From NCBI GenBank assembly GCA_964484465.1, contig CAZAFL010000004.1, forward strand, positions 1 through 64,000: a stretch of 64,000 nucleotides of DNA. Reading direction: 5' to 3'. This DNA comes from CAZAFL01 sp964484465. GTDB taxonomy: Bacteria; Bacteroidota; Ignavibacteria; UBA10030; SZUA-254. Both the position numbers and the translations under genes were made by a program. Below, in pieces: positions 6,370 to 14,626 of this stretch (position 1 is its first letter; every line of letters starts with the position of its first letter). Under the pieces are notes generated by a model. The model was given only the letters and a program-made list of their open reading frames with translations. It did no database searches and was not told the DNA's origin.

Positions 6370-9300
6370 ATGAAGCGAAACATTCTTCGGTACTGGTGTA
6401 TTACTGCAATACCAACAGTAATCACCATCGGAATTTCCTGTTTCACGTACTCTCAAACATTGCCCGTCCGTTACTATTCAATCAAAGACGGGCTTCCCTC
6501 AAACCAAATCAAATCCATATTTCAGGATTCACGGGGCTTGATGTGGATTGGTACGAGCAATGGCATCAGTGTTTTCGACGGTATCTCTTTTACCAATTAT
6601 ACGACGGTTAATGGACTGACAAACAACAACATTTCCGATATTGTCGAAAGCAGCAATCCCCCGGGGGTTATATATACTGTCGGTGCTACCGGAGGTGTCT
6701 GCAAGTTTGAAAATGGAAAGTTCCATGAGATTCCGGTGGGAACGCCGGTCCCTTCAGCAAGCATTCACAAGCTAACCGTGGATGATCGTGGAGAGGTTTG
6801 GTGCTTAACGAAAGAAGGAATCTACATCGTACGGGATTCGGTAGCGTCCCTTATTGCACAACGTCCTGTTTGCGGTAACTTCACTAACATCCTGTTGTTG
6901 CACGGTACATCGGCATGGCTAGCAAGCGACAGCATCCTTGATATGTATTCAAGGGTGGGCACAGATACATTTTCGCTCGAGCATCATGTTCGATTTCCAT
7001 CACTCATAAGCACGCTGGTCCACGACCTGGATAGTTCCGTCTGGGTTGGTACAGCGGACAGCAACTTATATCAACTACAAAATTTTCAGATTATTCATAG
7101 ACGAAAATTGAAGGAAGGGTTTCCCGTGATAATTGCCGATGATGGGCACGGCGCATTGTGGTTTTTCTGGCTTAATAATATGTTGAAGCTTTTCAAGCGT
7201 GGGGTTGAAACTACCCCTGCTATCCTGTACCCGAAAGAGAACGACCTTGCCGAAGCCAGAGCGATGTATGCGTATTTCGACCGGGAAGATAATTTGTGGA
7301 TTGCGACGTGGTCGAAAGGCATTATGGTCCTTTCAAACAGAAATCAATTACACATTTCCACACCAGTAGCAAGTGCGATGGCGTGTGCCGACAAAAACGC
7401 TCATCTTTGGGCTGCGTCAGAAAATGGGATCTGGGAAATATTCCCCCTTGGAAACGGATTGTGGGATAAATATTTACACCAGTTTGCCGGAACGACTCAA
7501 AACCGCTCTATTTATTTTCTTTACATCGATGCTGATAATAAGCTGTGGGTCAATGCCAATGCGCAACCGGACGCAATCAAATGTTATTCGTTGAGACACC
7601 GGGCCGGAAGAGCTTCGGAAGTCACGCTGCTCCGAACTGTAATCCCCGATTCAAGTACAGGAACAGCAAACCTTCACAGCATCTTAATAGACCGACAGGG
7701 TCGGCTTTGGAGCAGTGTGTATCCCACCGGTATCATTGTCCGTGACCTTCGCACTATGCAAAAACTGCGGACGTTCACATTGAATGACGGAATACCGGAC
7801 AATTCTGTTCGGGTAATTTTCCAGGATAGAAATGATGATGTCTGGCTCGGCGGGTTCTATGGTGGAATCGCAGTCGCACACTCTAAGGATTTGAGTACCA
7901 CATCACTCCGCAAATTCACACTGAATGACGGACTGCCGGACAACAGCATCAGGGCGATCTATGAGGACAACATTGGCCGAGTATGGATTGGCACGCGGAA
8001 TGGAGGATCGGTTGTATTCCAACATGGGCACTTCCAAACGATATCGATGCATGAAGGACTTCAGAGCAACGCTGTCTGGTCTATCGCCGAAGACGACCGT
8101 CACCGAATATGGTTCGGTACAGATGTCGGACTTGAGTGTATAGATGCAACCACCCTGAGCCCGCTGCGAACGAGGGATAATTTTCTCGGCAACCGCGTGC
8201 TTTCGTGTGGTGTATTTATGAACAGACTGCTCTGGTTTGTCACCGGCGACGGAGTTACTATCAACGATTATCATTCCGGAGTGCCCGATACAATTCCTCC
8301 TCCGATTCTCATCACGAAATTTCTTGTCAACGGAAATGACGAGCATCTGAATGCCGGGCAGGAGTTTTCACACGATCAAAACCTCTGTACGATCGAGTTC
8401 GCGGGACTGAGCTATAGCGACCCCCAGTCAATGCGCTATCAATACAGATTGAAGGATGTTGACCGTGACTGGCTTCAACCGACTTCACATCATTTCGTCA
8501 CGTATGCTACACTCCAGCCGGCGAGTTATGAATTTCAAGTCCGTGCCATCAACGGCGACGGCACTATAAGCCGCTTCCCTGCATCACTCCAGTTTACAAT
8601 CCTTCCCCCGTTCTGGCAGCGCTGGTGGTTCTATTGTCTGGCGACTGCGTTCTGCGCTACACTGCTCATCGGTCTCTATCGATACCGCATCAACAAATTG
8701 CTCGAGCTGGAAAAATTGAGGGTTCGGATTGCCAGCGACCTGCATGATGATGTCGGTTCGAGCCTGACAAGGATTGCCGTTCACTCTGAAGTGATTCAAA
8801 CGACAGCAAACCCTGAAAAGGTTGTCGCCTCATCGAAGGAAATCGGCACCATGAGCAGAGAGATTATTTCAACGTTGAGCGATGTCGTCTGGTCGATCGA
8901 CGCCCGCCACGATTCTCTCGGCGACCTCATTGACCGCATCAGATCGTTCGCGCTCGACGTCTTTTCGGCGAAAGATATCCACCTGACGTTCGATACCGAT
9001 GGAATCGACCGTAGCGGAAAAATCCACGTCGATGTACGTCAGAACGTCTACCTGATCGTGAAAGAGGCGGTAAACAATGCCGCGAAATATTCTGCGGCAA
9101 CAGAAGTAACCATGAAATTCAAACAGGAAAAAAACACCCTTTCTTTTATCATTGCAGACAATGGAAAAGGATTGCCAATTCAGCCCAAAGCATCCGGACA
9201 CGGATTATCAAACATGAAAATGAGAGCTGAACGTATAGGAGGAGACATCTCATTTGAGAACAGGAACGGTCTGACCATTACCTGCAAAGTGCGCATATGA
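6370..9300 (+). CDS. two-component regulator propeller sensor histidine kinase
   Basis: About 976 residues. A signal anchor (residues 1-30) is followed by a large periplasmic part made of ligand-sensing beta-propeller repeats, with signatures such as DGLPSNQIKSIFQDSRGLMW, DGIPDNSVRVIFQ and DGLPDNSIRAIYED. A Y_Y_Y domain (YRLKDVDRDWL, about 695-740) and one membrane helix near 755-775 come next. The cytoplasmic HisKA_3 domain has DLHDDVGSSL with the phospho-acceptor His at residue 792, and the ATPase has KEAVNNAAKYS, DNGKGLP and GHGLSNMKMRAERIGG. In this family the periplasmic propeller often senses polysaccharide fragments; the ligand here is unknown. It is followed by its likely partner, the LuxR-type regulator at 9375. 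Confidence 0.93.
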   Translation: MKRNILRYWCITAIPTVITIGISCFTYSQTLPVRYYSIKDGLPSNQIKSIFQDSRGLMWIGTSNGISVFDGISFTNYTTVNGLTNNNISDIVESSNPPGVIYTVGATGGVCKFENGKFHEIPVGTPVPSASIHKLTVDDRGEVWCLTKEGIYIVRDSVASLIAQRPVCGNFTNILLLHGTSAWLASDSILDMYSRVGTDTFSLEHHVRFPSLISTLVHDLDSSVWVGTADSNLYQLQNFQIIHRRKLKEGFPVIIADDGHGALWFFWLNNMLKLFKRGVETTPAILYPKENDLAEARAMYAYFDREDNLWIATWSKGIMVLSNRNQLHISTPVASAMACADKNAHLWAASENGIWEIFPLGNGLWDKYLHQFAGTTQNRSIYFLYIDADNKLWVNANAQPDAIKCYSLRHRAGRASEVTLLRTVIPDSSTGTANLHSILIDRQGRLWSSVYPTGIIVRDLRTMQKLRTFTLNDGIPDNSVRVIFQDRNDDVWLGGFYGGIAVAHSKDLSTTSLRKFTLNDGLPDNSIRAIYEDNIGRVWIGTRNGGSVVFQHGHFQTISMHEGLQSNAVWSIAEDDRHRIWFGTDVGLECIDATTLSPLRTRDNFLGNRVLSCGVFMNRLLWFVTGDGVTINDYHSGVPDTIPPPILITKFLVNGNDEHLNAGQEFSHDQNLCTIEFAGLSYSDPQSMRYQYRLKDVDRDWLQPTSHHFVTYATLQPASYEFQVRAINGDGTISRFPASLQFTILPPFWQRWWFYCLATAFCATLLIGLYRYRINKLLELEKLRVRIASDLHDDVGSSLTRIAVHSEVIQTTANPEKVVASSKEIGTMSREIISTLSDVVWSIDARHDSLGDLIDRIRSFALDVFSAKDIHLTFDTDGIDRSGKIHVDVRQNVYLIVKEAVNNAAKYSAATEVTMKFKQEKNTLSFIIADNGKGLPIQPKASGHGLSNMKMRAERIGGDISFENRNGLTITCKVRI

Positions 9301-9323
9301 TAAGACGACTGCTCTATCTGAAA

Positions 9324-9341
9324 ATACCATCTTCATGGTAT
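9324..9341. promoter_or_regulatory. 18-bp palindrome upstream of the response regulator
   Basis: ATACCAT-CTTC-ATGGTAT has 7-base arms and is preceded by AAA. A near-identical palindrome lies at 10077-10094. It sits between the kinase and regulator genes, about 33 bases before the regulator start, and is a candidate binding site for that regulator (inference). Confidence 0.55.
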
Positions 9342-9374
9342 GTTGCCGGAAAGAAAAATAATCTTTATTGAAAT

Positions 9375-10004
9375 ATGATCAACGTCGCAATTATCGAAGA
9401 CGACGAGGAAATTCGCACGGCGATCACCGAATACCTGAACGCCCAACCGCAAATGTCGTGCGAGTTTGCAGAGTCATCGGTCGAATCCTTTTTGTCAAAA
9501 CTTTCTGAAGAAACTTTACCCGACGTGATTCTTACCGATATTGGTCTGCCGGGAATGTCCGGCATTACCGGCATCAAGATCATTAAAGAACGTTTTCCGG
9601 AAACCGATATTCTCATGTTGACCGTTCATAACGATTCCGAAAAAATTTTCCAGTCATTGTGCGCTGGCGCTTCAGGCTATTTGCTGAAAAATACACCTTT
9701 TCCTCAGATTAAGGAAGGAATCGAGACGCTGCACAACGGCGGAGCGCCGATGTCCCCGGAAATCGCGCGCAAGGTTATTGAACGATTTCGGCCACAGGTT
9801 TCGGCAAGCCCTGAATCAGGACTCACGGATCGGGAGAAAGAAATCGTCGGCGGTCTGGTGGACGGATTAAGCTACAAGATGATCGGCGACCGGATGAATA
9901 TCTCGATCCAGACCGTTCGTGTCCACATCAAAAACATCTACAAAAAACTTCAGATTCACAGCAAAGCAGAGGTCATCGGCAAGTCTCTACGAGGTGAAAT
10001 TTAG
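9375..10004 (+). CDS. NarL/LuxR-type response regulator
   Basis: About 209 residues. The receiver domain (1-120) has the acidic pair in IIEDDEE, the phospho-acceptor Asp55 in VILTDIGLPG, Thr in LTVHND and Lys in YLLKNTP. The C-terminal LuxR helix-turn-helix (about 143-207) has LTDREKEIVGGLVDGLSYKMI and VRVHIKNIYKKLQIHSKAEV. It is presumably phosphorylated by the HisKA_3 kinase 74 bases upstream, a standard pairing. No Shine-Dalgarno is visible at this start, yet the receiver begins exactly there. Matching palindromes before this gene and before the secreted-protein genes suggest its targets. Confidence 0.95.
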   Translation: MINVAIIEDDEEIRTAITEYLNAQPQMSCEFAESSVESFLSKLSEETLPDVILTDIGLPGMSGITGIKIIKERFPETDILMLTVHNDSEKIFQSLCAGASGYLLKNTPFPQIKEGIETLHNGGAPMSPEIARKVIERFRPQVSASPESGLTDREKEIVGGLVDGLSYKMIGDRMNISIQTVRVHIKNIYKKLQIHSKAEVIGKSLRGEI

Positions 10005-10076
10005 CTCCGCTCTACAGCATTCCCCAAGTTATCCCTTTCGGCAGTTTCCATTTACAATAAGCGTCTGATGCCCAAA

Positions 10077-10094
10077 ATACCATCAAGATGGTAT
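10077..10094. promoter_or_regulatory. 18-bp palindrome abutting a -35 element
   Basis: ATACCATC-AA-GATGGTAT has 8-base arms. Its last base is the first base of the -35 hexamer at 10094. This is the position expected of an activator that contacts RNA polymerase at -35. It matches the palindrome at 9324-9341 in 15 of 18 bases. Confidence 0.6.
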
Positions 10095-10122
10095 TGATGA
10101 AGATTGACGTCTGAAATATATT
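10094..10122 (+). promoter_or_regulatory. sigma70-type promoter for the secreted-protein operon
   Basis: TTGATG (10094-10099), 17 bases, TATATT (10117-10122). It is 53 bases before the start at 10175 and overlaps the palindrome. Confidence 0.6.
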
Positions 10123-10174
10123 GAAAACACGTTCACTACTATCATAGGTTATTCTTCATCAGAAAGGGATTGTC

Positions 10175-11572
10175 ATGAATAAACTTCTTTGGGTAGCCAT
10201 TCTTGTTCTCATGATTGTTGTCAGGCAAGCAGCTCAAGCACAGGGAGCAGCTCCTCCTCAGCAGATTACAGTCCAGGGATTTGTTGTGGACAGCACCGGG
10301 ACAGCCGTTAACGGTACGCTTGCGATGAAATTCAGATTGTATCCGGATTCCCTCGCTCTTCTCATGGTGTTCGAGCAAAGTTTTGACACGGTGAAAATAA
10401 CGAAAGGGGTATATAGCGTTTATCTGAACGTGTCGAGTGTAAATTTTAATACCCCATATTGGCTTGAAACGGAAATCAGTACGCACGTTCTCAGTCCAAG
10501 AACTCGTCTTGTGAGCGTACCGTATGCACTGCTGTCACAAACTGCGCAGTCGGCACAAANNNNNNNNNNNNNNNNNNNNNNNNNNNNNNNNNNNNNNNNN
10601 NNNNNNNNNNNNNNNNNNNNNNNNNNNNNNNNNNNNNNNNNNNNNNNNNNNNNNNNNNNGTTTACCAGCTCGAGTAACCAGTCGACTGTCTCCTCGCTCA
10701 ATAGTGGTTCTGGTGATGGTGTTTATGCCTCATCGAGCACTGGCTCCGGAGTCCAGGGAATTTCGAATGGATCGGGTGACGGTGTAGAAGGAACCAGTAC
10801 AAATGGCTATGGGGTCCATGGTACGAGCTCCCAGAATTACGGAGCTTTCGCAGCCACAGATGCGTATTCTACCAGCAATAGCTATGCCGGTGTTCACGGA
10901 GAAGAGACTTACGATGGCGCCTACGGCGAATTGGGCCAGGTTTATCATGATAATACTCTCGGTCCAATAAATATTGGAGTGTTCGGAATACCGGGGTCAA
11001 CAAATAATGCTTTTCAAACGGGAGTTTATGGCGCTACAAGAGGAAGCAACCAGTACGCAGGGTATTTCGACGGGAAAGTGGAAGTTACTGGCACACTCTC
11101 AAAAGGTGGTGGCTCATTTAAAATCGATCATCCTCTTGACCCTGCAAATAAATATCTCTACCATTCGTTCGTCGAATCTCCCGATATGATGAACATTTAT
11201 AATGGCAATGTTTCTCTCGATGATAGCGGTGAAGCGACAATCAATCTCCCTAATTGGTTTGAGGCGTTGAACAAAGATTTTCGTTATCAACTTACGGCGA
11301 TCGGTGCGCCTGGGCCAAATCTATATATTGCACAGGAAGAATCCGCCAATCGATTCAAGATTGCAGGTGGAAGGAAAGGAATGAAGGTATCCTGGCAGAT
11401 CACCGGTGTGCGGAAAGATGCCTGGGCAGAACAGCATCGCATTCCCGTTGAAGAAAATAAAGTGGGTCTCGAAAAAGGAAGATACTTACATCCGATCGAA
11501 CATGGAATGCCGAAGTCAATGGGAATATCTCTCCCCACCAGTTCTTCCGCAAAATCCGATAGGCTAAAATAA
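10175..11572 (+). CDS. secreted repeat-rich protein with assembly gap
   Basis: A cleavable signal peptide (MNKLLWVAILVLMIVVRQAAQA) follows an AAAGGGA ribosome binding site. Residues about 30-125 form a domain typical of FCB secreted proteins (QGFVVDSTGTAVNG and TRLVSVPYALLSQTAQSA). A Ser/Gly-rich region repeats GSGDGV, GVQGIS and GVHGTS motifs. A conserved C-terminal block starts with GSFKIDHPLDPANKYLYHSF. The protein resembles trimeric fibre-like or tail-fibre-domain surface proteins; its precise role is unknown. There is no T9SS sorting domain. The middle is lost in a 100-N gap, so its length and the frame across the gap are not proven, although both sides carry recognisable domains. The T9SS gene at 11615 follows and is probably cotranscribed. 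Confidence 0.75.
   Translation: MNKLLWVAILVLMIVVRQAAQAQGAAPPQQITVQGFVVDSTGTAVNGTLAMKFRLYPDSLALLMVFEQSFDTVKITKGVYSVYLNVSSVNFNTPYWLETEISTHVLSPRTRLVSVPYALLSQTAQSAQXXXXXXXXXXXXXXXXXXXXXXXXXXXXXXXXXXFTSSSNQSTVSSLNSGSGDGVYASSSTGSGVQGISNGSGDGVEGTSTNGYGVHGTSSQNYGAFAATDAYSTSNSYAGVHGEETYDGAYGELGQVYHDNTLGPINIGVFGIPGSTNNAFQTGVYGATRGSNQYAGYFDGKVEVTGTLSKGGGSFKIDHPLDPANKYLYHSFVESPDMMNIYNGNVSLDDSGEATINLPNWFEALNKDFRYQLTAIGAPGPNLYIAQEESANRFKIAGGRKGMKVSWQITGVRKDAWAEQHRIPVEENKVGLEKGRYLHPIEHGMPKSMGISLPTSSSAKSDRLK
10560..10659. other. assembly gap (100 N)
   Basis: A run of exactly 100 N inside the Ser/Gly-rich repeats of the gene at 10175, where internal coding repeats probably blocked assembly. Because 100 is not a multiple of three, frame continuity in this record is fortuitous. 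Confidence 0.98.
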
Positions 11573-11614
11573 CGTGAAACGATTTCATCATGAAAAAAAT
11601 CAAAAGGTAAAGCT

Positions 11615-12670
11615 ATGAAACCTCTATCTGTGATGAACGTTTTGAATGCCTTTTCAATCTTTTTAACCATAGCTCATGCTCAGCCCTATGTTCTCCGACA
11701 AACCACAATCAGCAGCGGAGGAGGAACGGGAACTTCTGCCGCATACTCGACAACAAGTTCGGCTGGTATTCCCACCATCGGGAAAGGCAGTTCTTCTGCA
11801 TACAACCAGTTCGAGGGATTCTGGTCCCAGTCGACAATCGATCAGCAAACCATCACCGAACCTGTCGTTGTCGGAAATCGGTGGAACATGGTTTCTGTCC
11901 CTGTACAGGTAAGCGACTATTCCACAACTTCTGTGTTCCCGACCGCTTCTTCTGTTGCATACACATATAATGGGTCGTACACGACAGCAGCGTCACTGGC
12001 TAATGGGAAAGGGTACTGGCTGAAGTTTTCCGGCGCTCAAATCGTTCCGATAGCCGGGACAAATCTTCCGGTGGATTCGATCTATGTAACTCATGGATGG
12101 AATCTTATCGGATCAATCAGCTCGTCGATTTCAGTTCTGAATATCACATCGAATCCAGGTGGTATTGTCACATCTGATTTTTATGGATTTACGTCAGGGT
12201 ACAATATTACCGACAGCATCAAACCGGGGAGAGGCTACTGGGTTAAAGTAAACCAGAGCGGGAAACTCATCCTTTCTGCATCGGGTTCAATCGCTCCAAG
12301 CAACCGGATCAGAATTGTCTCCGACAAAGAACTGCCTCCCTCTCCACCCATCGAGGACAACTTATCGTCCCATCCTGGTATCCCTGTCACATACAACCTG
12401 GAGCAAAATTTCCCAAATCCCTTCAACCCCGTTACCACAATCCGGTTTGAACTGCCGGTTTCTTCAGAAGTCTCGCTGATAATCTACGATCTTCTCGGAA
12501 GAGAAGTAAAAACCCTCGTTAATAATCAGCGTTACGATCCGGGAAGATATGAGGAGCGTTTCGATGCTTCAGAATTAGCCAGTGGCATATACTTTTGCCG
12601 TCTCAAGGCAGACGCCCTTAAGGGTTCTCATAATTACGTGGAGGTCCGGAAGATGGCTTTGTTAAAATAG
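11615..12670 (+). CDS. T9SS type A sorting domain protein
   Basis: About 351 residues, with a signal peptide ending near AHAQ. After a Ser/Thr/Gly-rich segment comes a duplicated module: RWNMVSVPVQ ... KGYWLKFSG (about 90-140) and GWNLIGSISS ... RGYWVKVNQSGKLIL (about 165-230). The last 90 residues are a type A T9SS sorting domain (NFPNPFNPVTTIRFELP, DLLGREVKTLVN, ELASGIYFCRL). It should be exported by Sec, moved across the outer membrane by T9SS, and cell-attached or released. The same duplicated module is found in the protein at 50228. Function of the module is not known to me. AAAGGTAAAG precedes the ATG. Confidence 0.88.
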   Translation: MKPLSVMNVLNAFSIFLTIAHAQPYVLRQTTISSGGGTGTSAAYSTTSSAGIPTIGKGSSSAYNQFEGFWSQSTIDQQTITEPVVVGNRWNMVSVPVQVSDYSTTSVFPTASSVAYTYNGSYTTAASLANGKGYWLKFSGAQIVPIAGTNLPVDSIYVTHGWNLIGSISSSISVLNITSNPGGIVTSDFYGFTSGYNITDSIKPGRGYWVKVNQSGKLILSASGSIAPSNRIRIVSDKELPPSPPIEDNLSSHPGIPVTYNLEQNFPNPFNPVTTIRFELPVSSEVSLIIYDLLGREVKTLVNNQRYDPGRYEERFDASELASGIYFCRLKADALKGSHNYVEVRKMALLK

Positions 12671-12869
12671 AGCCATTCCCTACGCAATCAGAAATTATTG
12701 GCTTTATTTCAGCGAAAGATTTTGTTATCATCCCCACGATGGTTAAAACGGAGCTCTTTTGAGGGATGTTTCCATATTATGGATAACTAATCTCATGTAA
12801 TCATATCATCTCAGGCTTCCACCATTATTCAAAATAATTGAGAAATTGACCATTTGCTACAAAATATCG

Positions 12870-12898
12870 TTGACTCATTCGTTAAAATTCGCTATATT
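12870..12898 (+). promoter_or_regulatory. strong sigma70-type promoter for the zinc-ribbon/rpsU unit
   Basis: TTGACT (12870-12875), 17 bases, TATATT (12893-12898). The expected start near 12905 leaves a leader of about 130 bases before the gene at 13036. The rest of 12671-13035 shows no gene; a weak AGCCA/TGGCT stem follows the T9SS gene at about 12670-12702. Confidence 0.7.
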
Positions 12899-13035
12899 TT
12901 AATGAGGTGCATTTTGAGTTATTCTGATATCCTTGTAACGTGAAGCTGGGGGATATCCTTCCGTTCAATGATACGTTTCGTGCCTCTCTTGGTATTATTT
13001 CACTAATCATCAATTCATCAGAGGGAGATGTACGC

Positions 13036-13431
13036 ATGGCTCGAACGAAATACAGTTTACGTTTTTGCGGCTATTGCAACAAAGAAGCGAAGATGGAGAT
13101 GGTGGGGGAAATGCAGGAGGGAAAAGAAAAGATGTGGTTTCGCTGCACACGGTGTCATCATATGAGTTTGATCGATATCAAAGTGCAGGAAAACGGTAAA
13201 TCGACAAAGCTGAGTGCTGACCAGGCAACACCATATACGCCTCAGTCGAGTTTCAAAATCGGCGAGGCAATTTTTCACAGCGAATGGAACGACATCGGAA
13301 AAGTGACAAACAAAATAACAACCTCCGATGGAAGTCACGCGATTATCGTTTCATTTGAGAAACAGGGAGAACGACGGCTCCTTGAAAACTTAAAACCCGA
13401 ACCGTCGGGAATATTGGAGACTACACATTAG
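13036..13431 (+). CDS. small zinc-ribbon protein with C-terminal Tudor/SH3-like segment
   Basis: About 131 residues. Two CxxC pairs, CGYC near residue 11 and CTRC near 37, form a zinc ribbon. After a linker, residues about 80-125 (FKIGEAIFHSEWNDIGKVTN ... IIVSFEKQGERRLLENL) look like a small beta-barrel of the CarD/Tudor type. A nucleic-acid or RNA-polymerase-related role is plausible but unproven. I chose the ATG at 13036 because GAGGGAG lies eight bases upstream; the frame also opens at a GTG at 12940 without a ribosome binding site. It is transcribed from the strong promoter at 12870 and followed 35 bases later by rpsU. Confidence 0.75.
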   Translation: MARTKYSLRFCGYCNKEAKMEMVGEMQEGKEKMWFRCTRCHHMSLIDIKVQENGKSTKLSADQATPYTPQSSFKIGEAIFHSEWNDIGKVTNKITTSDGSHAIIVSFEKQGERRLLENLKPEPSGILETTH

Positions 13432-13466
13432 ACCAATTTATAACACGTTGAGAGGGGGTGCATCGC

Positions 13467-13661
13467 ATGGTCGGTATCGTTATCCAGGAGAATGAAAACA
13501 TCGACCGCGCTATCCGGCGATTCAAAAAGAAATATGAACGCTCCGGCATTCTGAAAGAAGTGAAGAAGCGCGCATATTTCACCAAGCCTTCTGTGAAAAA
13601 AAGAATGGAAAAAATCAAGGCAATTCGTCGCGCCCAGAGATCATCCATGGAAGAGATGTAA
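13467..13661 (+). CDS. rpsU: 30S ribosomal protein S21
   Basis: 64 residues with the S21 pattern: MVGIVIQENENIDRAIRRFK, then KKYERSGILKEVKKRAYFTKPS and a basic C-terminal helix. S21 binds the 30S platform near the anti-Shine-Dalgarno and aids translation initiation. I chose the ATG at 13467, six or so bases after GAGAGGGGG; an in-frame GTG at 13458 overlaps that site and is unlikely to be used. A perfect hairpin at 13688 follows. Confidence 0.95.
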   Translation: MVGIVIQENENIDRAIRRFKKKYERSGILKEVKKRAYFTKPSVKKRMEKIKAIRRAQRSSMEEM

Positions 13662-13687
13662 GCAATTCAGTACATGTACACAAGACG

Positions 13688-13711
13688 AAAGGGTCGGTTG
13701 TCCGACCCTTT
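13688..13711 (+). terminator. hairpin terminator after rpsU
   Basis: AAAGGGTCGG pairs with CCGACCCTTT around a TTGT loop, a perfect 10-base stem followed by CTCATTT. The U-tract is poor, but the position between rpsU and the next real start fits a transcription end. It rules out the longer frame of the methyltransferase as its true N terminus. Confidence 0.7.
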
Positions 13712-13736
13712 CTCATTTCAACTATATCACGACAGA

Positions 13737-14621
13737 ATGAACGAAACATCACACTGTATCCTCTGCGGAAACGATAACACTCCGTCTCTGACAATTGAAC
13801 GGTACGGGTATACATTTTCAACAGTGAAGTGCCGGCAATGCGGGTTTGTCTCGATCGAACCCCGTCCCGGAAAAGAATCTGTAGAGCAATTGTACAAGAT
13901 GGATTATTTCCATGGAGAAGGCTTTGACAAAAGCATCAACTACATGGAGAGTCTGAACAAGATCGAGATCAACAAACCCCTTTTTCAATCGAGGCTGGAG
14001 ACGATAGAACGATTCTCGCCGAAGGGAACGATTCTTGACGCCGGTTGTGGGGTCGGTGATTTTTTACTCACCGCACGCGAACGCGGGTGGAATGTTGAAG
14101 GGGTGGAAATATCGGAAGATGCTGCAAACGTGTGCAGGCAAAACGGTATCACGGTCTACACAACGACACTGGAAACGCTTGCCATGCGCGACACATACGA
14201 CTGCATCATCATGGTTGAAGTCATCGAGCACCTTATGGACCCCACAGCAGTTTTGGAAAACTGTCACCGCGCGCTGAAGAGCAACGGGATTCTCGTTATT
14301 CAGACCGGTAATATTGAAAGCATCTATGCGCGGCTTGCCCGGGAGCGTTGGTTTTATTTCCTGTACGGCCATTTGAATTACTTCTCACCAAGAACGCTCG
14401 GTTCCCTTCTTGAGAGACAGCAATTCAAAACCGAAAAGATATTTTTTGGCGATGAAATTACACTTGCCGCCTATATTGAAAGCTTCCGGAAAGGAAAAAA
14501 GAAGTCCTCGTTACGAAACTGGGGAGAATTCCTTTCGATGCTCCTCTTTCAGCTCTCCCGCCGCCTTCACGTCGGCAACCTGAGCGCCGGAGCGATGGTG
14601 TTTTACGCACGCAAACAATAG
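13737..14621 (+). CDS. class I SAM methyltransferase with N-terminal zinc ribbon
   Basis: About 294 residues. CILCGN near residue 7 and CRQCG near 35 form a four-Cys ribbon. The Rossmann domain has the SAM motif ILDAGCGVGDFLLTA, an acidic residue in EGVEIS and VEVIEHLMDP (Methyltransf_23-like). Such ribbon-methyltransferases are common in polysaccharide regions, where they may methylate sugars, but the substrate is unknown. The frame opens earlier at 13674, but those residues would be translated through the rpsU terminator, so the ATG at 13737 is preferred. It converges with the YfhO gene with a 5-base gap. Confidence 0.85.
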   Translation: MNETSHCILCGNDNTPSLTIERYGYTFSTVKCRQCGFVSIEPRPGKESVEQLYKMDYFHGEGFDKSINYMESLNKIEINKPLFQSRLETIERFSPKGTILDAGCGVGDFLLTARERGWNVEGVEISEDAANVCRQNGITVYTTTLETLAMRDTYDCIIMVEVIEHLMDPTAVLENCHRALKSNGILVIQTGNIESIYARLARERWFYFLYGHLNYFSPRTLGSLLERQQFKTEKIFFGDEITLAAYIESFRKGKKKSSLRNWGEFLSMLLFQLSRRLHVGNLSAGAMVFYARKQ

Positions 14622-14626
14622 CCGTC

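Noticed and set aside
9343..9371. Promoter TTGCCG-17-TATTGA before the response regulator
   Set aside because: The transcript would start inside the gene after the ATG, while the receiver domain clearly begins at that ATG; the -10 is also poor.
10175..11572. Prophage tail-fibre gene
   Set aside because: It has a Sec signal peptide, a bacterial promoter and a T9SS neighbour; there is no phage structural, integrase or lysis gene nearby.
12670..12702. Terminator after the T9SS gene at 11615
   Set aside because: Only a 5-base stem with a long loop can be formed; support is too weak to list as a terminator.
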